Assembly: GCA_902604355.1 (NCBI GenBank)
Contig: CACKYN010000005.1
Coordinates: forward strand, 1-64,000
DNA length: 64,000 nt
DNA from: an uncultured Pelagibacteraceae bacterium
Lineage (GTDB): Bacteria > Pseudomonadota > Alphaproteobacteria > Pelagibacterales > Pelagibacteraceae
Reading direction: 5' to 3'
Below the pieces are notes generated by a model. That model saw only the letters and a program-made list of their open reading frames with translations. It searched no databases and was not told the origin of the DNA. The first letter of the stretch is position 1; each line of letters begins with the position of its first letter. This document shows positions 59,153 through 64,000 of the stretch, in pieces. The translations under genes and the position numbers were made by a program.

Positions 59153-60142
59153 ATGTTCAAACTAAATTTGAAAAAGTTTTTTGCTTTTTTTTCTTTATTC
59201 GCTCTTACTTACACATCGATAGCTAGTACATCAGTAGTTGCTGAAACTTTTGCTACTAAAGAGTGTGATCCAATACAAGTTGTGATTCATGCTTCTTATG
59301 GTGGAGGAACAGATACAACTGCCAGAATGATGTCTATCAGATCTAGAAGAACTCTAAAAGCTGATATGCAAATCGTAGGTAAAAGAGGTGGATCAGGAGC
59401 TAAAGCTCAAAACTACACTTTAACAAGACCAAAAGATGGTTGTACAATTATGGCTTTAACAGAGTCACACTTATACACAATGGCTAGAGGCAAATCTAAC
59501 ATGAAGATCGATGATCTTGTTGGAGTTGCTAGAGCTATGGAAGAGCCAACTTTTATAGTTGTAAATGCTGCAAATAAAGAGCTAAGTACAATTAAAAAGT
59601 TTATTAAAAGAGCTCAAAAGAAACCAATCATAACTGCTATCGCTTCTATTGGTGGTACTGAACACATTGGAATGTACAACTATTCTACAGTTGCTGGGGT
59701 TCCGTTTAAAGCTGTTTCATTTGGATCTGGTGCGCAAAGTTTACAAGCTTTGGCATCTGGAAAAGTTGAAGCATCGTTATTGAATCCATCAGAAGCAGCT
59801 GCTTTAATTGAAGATAAAAAAATTAAAGCAATTCTTTTGTTACATGACAAGAAAATGGCAGACTATCCAAAAGTTCCAACTTCATATGAAATGGGTCATG
59901 AAGTTAAAGTTGTTACTACAAGAGGATATGCTGTACTAAAAGGAACGCCTCAAGACAGAATTGATGCGCTTTCTAAAGGTATGGTCAAAGCTATGAAACA
60001 TGACACTTTCGCTAATTATCTTAAAGGAGCTTCTCTAGATCCTGCAACTAGCCCAGCTGGTACAGAGGTTTGGGATAAGCAACTTAAAGAAAATTACGCA
60101 AAAGCTGCTGAGGCATTAAAAGGATTAGGTTTAACTAATTAA
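59153..60142 (+). CDS. tctC: Tripartite tricarboxylate transporter substrate-binding protein (TctC); ATG at 59153 preferred over TTG at 59117
   Basis: Signal peptide; 'CDPIQVVIHASYGGGTDTTARMM', 'GKRGGSGAKAQNYTLTRPKDGCTIMAL', 'GGTEHIGMYNYSTVAGVPFKAVSFGSGAQSLQALASGKVEA'; GAGAGG RBS. Confidence 0.92.
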   Translation: MFKLNLKKFFAFFSLFALTYTSIASTSVVAETFATKECDPIQVVIHASYGGGTDTTARMMSIRSRRTLKADMQIVGKRGGSGAKAQNYTLTRPKDGCTIMALTESHLYTMARGKSNMKIDDLVGVARAMEEPTFIVVNAANKELSTIKKFIKRAQKKPIITAIASIGGTEHIGMYNYSTVAGVPFKAVSFGSGAQSLQALASGKVEASLLNPSEAAALIEDKKIKAILLLHDKKMADYPKVPTSYEMGHEVKVVTTRGYAVLKGTPQDRIDALSKGMVKAMKHDTFANYLKGASLDPATSPAGTEVWDKQLKENYAKAAEALKGLGLTN

Positions 60143-60672
60143 TGTCTGAAGAAAAAAAAACTTTTGACTTTGCGCCCAGAACATTGGGCGCAGGGTTTAT
60201 TCATAAAAAAGATTTAGTACTTGCGATCATATTAGTTGCTTTTGGGGCGTTCATGTACTACGAAGCTGGAAAATTTCCAGAAGCCCCTGCTATTTTAGGA
60301 GATACTTTAAATGCAGATGTATTTCCAAAAATGCTTATTACAATATTATTTATTCTAGTTGCGATTATACCTTTTGAATTCAAACTTACTCCAGCAAAAA
60401 TAGCAAAAATAGATAAAGATAGAGGTGATAGAACATTACCAATAACTTGGTTCACAATAGTTCTATTACTTGTAATAGTTTCTTTTGCTGAATTTTTAGG
60501 TGCAGTTGTAACAATGTTTATCACTTGTTTAGCCTTACCTCTTCTTTGGGGAGAAAGAAATTATATAGCAGTCGCTATATATTCAGTTGTGTTTCCTGGT
60601 TTTGTTTATTTATTATTCAATAAATTGCTAGGATTGTATTTTAATCCTGGAATACTGGAATTACTTAAATAA
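60142..60672 (+). CDS. tctB: Tripartite tricarboxylate transporter small membrane subunit (TctB)
   Basis: Four predicted TM; 'GDTLNADVFPKMLITILFI'; between tctC and tctA. Confidence 0.9.
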   Translation: MSEEKKTFDFAPRTLGAGFIHKKDLVLAIILVAFGAFMYYEAGKFPEAPAILGDTLNADVFPKMLITILFILVAIIPFEFKLTPAKIAKIDKDRGDRTLPITWFTIVLLLVIVSFAEFLGAVVTMFITCLALPLLWGERNYIAVAIYSVVFPGFVYLLFNKLLGLYFNPGILELLK

Positions 60673-60677
60673 AAATT

Positions 60678-62168
60678 ATGGAAGACGTAATAAGAGGATT
60701 TGTATTATTGATGGAGGTTCAAAACCTCTTATTGATTTTTGGTGGAGTTTTGGTTGGTGTATTAGTTGGTGCTCTACCTGGATTAAGTTCACCTATGGCT
60801 ATTGCTTTGTTAATGCCATTCACGATAAGTCTTGATCCTGTTGCATCTATATCAATGATGGCGGCATTATATTGTGCAGGAACCTTCGGTGGTTCAATTA
60901 CTGCAATACTTATCAATGCACCAGGAGCGCCTCCTGCGGTTGCTACTGCTTTAGATGGTTATCAAATGGCAAAAAATGGTGAGCCAGGAAGAGCTTTGGG
61001 TCTAGCAGCAGTTTCCAGTGTATTAGGTGGAATATTTGCAATTGTTATATTTTTATTTGCAACTCCTTTACTTGCTGACATAGCTCTAAAATTTGGACCA
61101 GTTGAATATTTTGGTTTATCAGTTTTTGCTTTATCTATGTTAGCTGCCATGAGTGGTAAATCATCTATAAGAAATCTTGTAGCTGGGGCTTTAGGAGTAT
61201 TCGTATCAACAATTGGAGTTCACCTAGCCACAGGAGTTGAAAGATATGATTTTGGAGTTCAGGAATTAACTGAAGGTATTAAATTTGTACCAGTCCTAAT
61301 TGGACTTTTTGCAATGTCAGAATTATTAACACAATCAAAAACATTAAACGCTGCTGTTGAAAGAATGTCTGCAAGAGCATTAAGGTTACCGACATTTGCT
61401 GAATTAAAAAGTTTAAAAGGTACCATACTAAGATCTTCAGGTCTTGGAACATTTATTGGAATATTGCCTGCAGAGGGTTCAACAGTTGCGGCTATGATGG
61501 GATACAACGAAGCTAAAAGATTTTCAAAAACTCCAGAAAAATTTGGTACAGGATGTGCTGAGGGAATAGTTGGACCAGAAGCTGCAAATAATGCTGCAGC
61601 TGGTGGTGCAATGGTTCCAACACTTGCACTTGGAATACCTGGAAGTGGAACTACAGCCTTAATTTTAGCGGCGTTAGTTATGCATGGTTTCAGACCAGGT
61701 CCTTATCTAATAACAGAAACTCCACATCTAGTGTACGCAATTTTTGGAGCTATGTTATTTGCTAACTTTGCATTTCTAGGAATTGGTTTAGCGGGTGCTA
61801 GATTTTTCTCTTATGTGACTTTTATTCCTAAAAGATTTCTATGGCCTTCAGTATTTATATTTTCTTTAATTGGTTCATACGCTTATAGTTCAGCTATTTT
61901 CGATGTATGGGTTATGTTGATATCTGGAATAATTGGTTATTTTGCTTTAAGAAATGGATTTTCACCTGCTCCTTTTGTTATGGGTTTAATTTTAGGAAAA
62001 ATGGTTGAAGAAACTTTCACTCAATCAATGGTTATCTATGAGAGTAATTTCATGAACTTCTTTGACAGTGGAGTATTTATTTTATTTATGGTATTGACTG
62101 TAATTAGTTTATCAACACCATTTTGGGGTCAAATACGCTCTAAATTAAAACCTAAACCAGTTGAATAA
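60678..62168 (+). CDS. tctA: Tripartite tricarboxylate transporter large permease (TctA)
   Basis: 'LVGALPGLSSPMAIALLMPFTISLDPVASISMMAALYCAGTFGGSITAILINAPGAPPAVATALDGYQMAKNGEPGRALG', 'PTLALGIPGSGTTALILAAL'. Confidence 0.96.
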   Translation: MEDVIRGFVLLMEVQNLLLIFGGVLVGVLVGALPGLSSPMAIALLMPFTISLDPVASISMMAALYCAGTFGGSITAILINAPGAPPAVATALDGYQMAKNGEPGRALGLAAVSSVLGGIFAIVIFLFATPLLADIALKFGPVEYFGLSVFALSMLAAMSGKSSIRNLVAGALGVFVSTIGVHLATGVERYDFGVQELTEGIKFVPVLIGLFAMSELLTQSKTLNAAVERMSARALRLPTFAELKSLKGTILRSSGLGTFIGILPAEGSTVAAMMGYNEAKRFSKTPEKFGTGCAEGIVGPEAANNAAAGGAMVPTLALGIPGSGTTALILAALVMHGFRPGPYLITETPHLVYAIFGAMLFANFAFLGIGLAGARFFSYVTFIPKRFLWPSVFIFSLIGSYAYSSAIFDVWVMLISGIIGYFALRNGFSPAPFVMGLILGKMVEETFTQSMVIYESNFMNFFDSGVFILFMVLTVISLSTPFWGQIRSKLKPKPVE

Positions 62169-62925
62169 AAAATTCACCAAAAACAAAGTAGTCGTAATAA
62201 CTGGTGGCGCAAAAAAAATAGGTAGATCAACAGCACTAAAATTAGCTGAACAAGGTTTTAATATTTTAATTCACACTGGTGGCAAGAGTGTTAATGAAGC
62301 TAAAACAACTGTAAAACTAGTAAAAGAATTCAAAGTAAAAGCCCACTATGTTATGGGGGATCTTGCAAATACAAAAACAATTAAAAAAATTAAAATAGCA
62401 GCAGAGAAATTGGGTGTTCCATCTATTCTAATAAATAATGCTGGTTTGAGAATTTTTGAAAATTTTGAAAATATAAAATATAAGGATTGGAAGAAAGTGA
62501 TGTCGGTTAATGTGGATGCTTCTTTCTTGTGTACCCAAGCTCTTATAAAACATATGACTAAACAAAAATGGGGAAGAATTATAAATATAGGAGGTTTGTC
62601 TGGTCATATCGGTGCTAAAGAAAGGGCTCATGTTGTTACTTCAAAAGCAGCTCTTGTTGGTTTAACAAAAGCCATCAGTATGGAGTTTTTAGAAAGAGGA
62701 ATTACTTGTAATTGTGTTGTTCCTGGTTTTATTGAAGATTTTAGTTCTAAAGAAAAAAAACTTAAAGGACACTGGTTGCGTCATCCACAAACTCCAAATT
62801 TAGTGCTGAAGAGATTTGGAAATCCTGAAGAAGTAGCTGAAGTAATTGTTAATCTTTGTAAAAAGGAAGCTAGTTATATTAATGGACAGACACTTCATGT
62901 TAATGGGGGTAGTTATACCCCATGA
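62161..62925 (+). CDS. Short-chain dehydrogenase/reductase (TTG start)
   Basis: 'VVITGGAKKIGRSTALKLAEQGFN', 'LINNAGLRIFENF', 'HVVTSKAALVGLTKA' (Tyr of YxxxK appears as His-Val), 'YINGQTLHVNGGSYTP'. Confidence 0.85.
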   Translation: MNKKFTKNKVVVITGGAKKIGRSTALKLAEQGFNILIHTGGKSVNEAKTTVKLVKEFKVKAHYVMGDLANTKTIKKIKIAAEKLGVPSILINNAGLRIFENFENIKYKDWKKVMSVNVDASFLCTQALIKHMTKQKWGRIINIGGLSGHIGAKERAHVVTSKAALVGLTKAISMEFLERGITCNCVVPGFIEDFSSKEKKLKGHWLRHPQTPNLVLKRFGNPEEVAEVIVNLCKKEASYINGQTLHVNGGSYTP

Positions 62926-64000
62926 TAATTGCAGAAGAATTTTCTAGTTGGAGTAAAAACTTAAAAGTTAAAGATATTCCAGAAAAAACCCAGTTTACAT
63001 TGAAGTTCTTATTGAAGGATATATGTGGAATTATTTTATCAGCAAGAAACGAGGATTATGTAAAAAGTTTAGTTGAAACTTATAAAGGATCAGGAAGCTT
63101 GATATCTTTAGGTCACAGTGAAAGATTTGATTTATTTTCATCAGCCATAATAGCTGGTACTGCAGCACATGGTGAGGATTTTGATGATACTTTTGAGGGA
63201 AATCCAATGCATGTTGGGGCTACAATGATCCCTGCAATGCTCTCTGCAGCTCAGAAATTTAATCTTGATGGTGATCAAATTTTAAAGGGACTAGCTGTTG
63301 GATCAGAGTTAATTTGTAGATTGGCTTTAGTAGCACCAACCGCAATGCATAAACAATCTTTTCACCCAACTGCAGTTTGTGGAACGTTTGGTGTTGCTGC
63401 TGGTTTATCATCAGTATTAGACATGTCAGAAAAGCAAATGGTATCAGCTTTGGGTATAGCAGGTAGCTTTACCTCGGGTATCATTGAATATCTTGCTGAA
63501 GGATCATGGACTAAAAGAGTTCATCCAGGTTGGTCAGCAAACTCTGGAATGAATGCTACACTGATTGCAAAATCTGGTTTTTATGGACCACGGACTGTTT
63601 TTGAGGGTAAGCATGGTTTCTTTGAGGCTTTTGCATTAAAAGAGATTGAGAGAGATTATTCTCATTTAACCAATGGATTAGGTAAAAGATGGGAAAATCA
63701 AAATTTAGCTTTTAAACCTTTTGCCTGTGGAACCATGGCACAACCTTTTGTCGATTGTGCTATTAAAATTAGAAAAAAAATCAAAAATTTAGATGAAATT
63801 TCCTCTATTACTGCAAAAGTTGGTGAGGGTACTGTCCACAGATTATGGGAACCTTTGAAAGAAAAAAGGCAACCATCAACACCTTACTCAGCCAAATTTT
63901 CAGTCCCATATTGTGTAGCTGTAGGATTTATTAGAGGAGATGCTGGTTTAAACGAATTTAACGAAAAAAGTATAAATGACAAAGAAATTTTAAGCCTAGC
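62922..64000 (+). CDS. MmgE/PrpD family protein, copy 4, 3'-truncated by window end (absent from the ORF track)
   Basis: Manual translation from ATG 62922 (ATGA overlap with SDR stop): MIIAEEFSSWSKNLKVKDIPEKTQFTLKFLLKDICGIILSARNED...AHGEDFDDTFEGNPMHVGATMIPAMLSAAQKF...; open to the window end in the stretches checked. Confidence 0.85.
   Translation, partial: MIIAEEFSSWSKNLKVKDIPEKTQFTLKFLLKDICGIILSARNEDYVKSLVETYKGSGSLISLGHSERFDLFSSAIIAGTAAHGEDFDDTFEGNPMHVGATMIPAMLSAAQKFNLDGDQILKGLAVGSELICRLALVAPTAMHKQSFHPTAVCGTFGVAAGLSSVLDMSEKQMVSALGIAGSFTSGIIEYLAEGSWTKRVHPGWSANSGMNATLIAKSGFYGPRTVFEGKHGFFEAFALKEIERDYSHLTNGLGKRWENQNLAFKPFACGTMAQPFVDCAIKIRKKIKNLDEISSITAKVGEGTVHRLWEPLKEKRQPSTPYSAKFSVPYCVAVGFIRGDAGLNEFNEKSINDKEILSL

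Noticed and set aside
60258-61507. Minus-strand ORFs within tctB/tctA
   Set aside because: Shadow ORFs of conserved transporter genes.
1-64000. rRNA, tRNA, CRISPR arrays, transposases, prophage genes
   Set aside because: None seen: gaps are mostly under 150 nt, no cloverleaf-like GC-rich stretch, no spaced direct repeats, no integrase/transposase motifs. A tRNAscan/Infernal run would be decisive.

Overview
AT-rich, densely packed bacterial chromosome segment. Gene content, tiny intergenic gaps and the tandem glycine riboswitch ahead of gcvTHP suggest a SAR11/Pelagibacterales-type alphaproteobacterium (inference, no search run). About 1-18 kb is housekeeping: lptG(partial)-lptD-surA-pdxA-rsmA, gmk/acpP/fabG/fabD, rpsF-rpsR-rplI-dnaB, an MMPL/RND exporter, cvpA-purF and gshA-gshB. 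About 18-31 kb is accessory metabolism: transporters, egtB-egtD, an amidinotransferase, formate dehydrogenase, msrA-selO, a FAD oxidoreductase and TspO. About 31-40 kb is gcvTHP behind the riboswitch, followed on the same strand with almost no gap by FAD oxidoreductase-DUF1365-Cfa-like methyltransferase-DUF3833. About 41-64 kb is an unusual catabolic region. It has pxpBC, an esterase, an AbrB-type permease, a methylisocitrate-lyase-like protein, an IclR regulator, four divergent MmgE/PrpD-family proteins (the last missing from the supplied ORF track), a TcuA-like flavoprotein, an LDH2-family dehydrogenase, an AcnD-like aconitase with PrpF, a TauD-TSUP pair, a complete tripartite tricarboxylate transporter (TctCBA) and an SDR. 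I also found a shared motif upstream of three of these transcription units that could be a regulator site. No rRNA, tRNA, CRISPR array or transposase was found.
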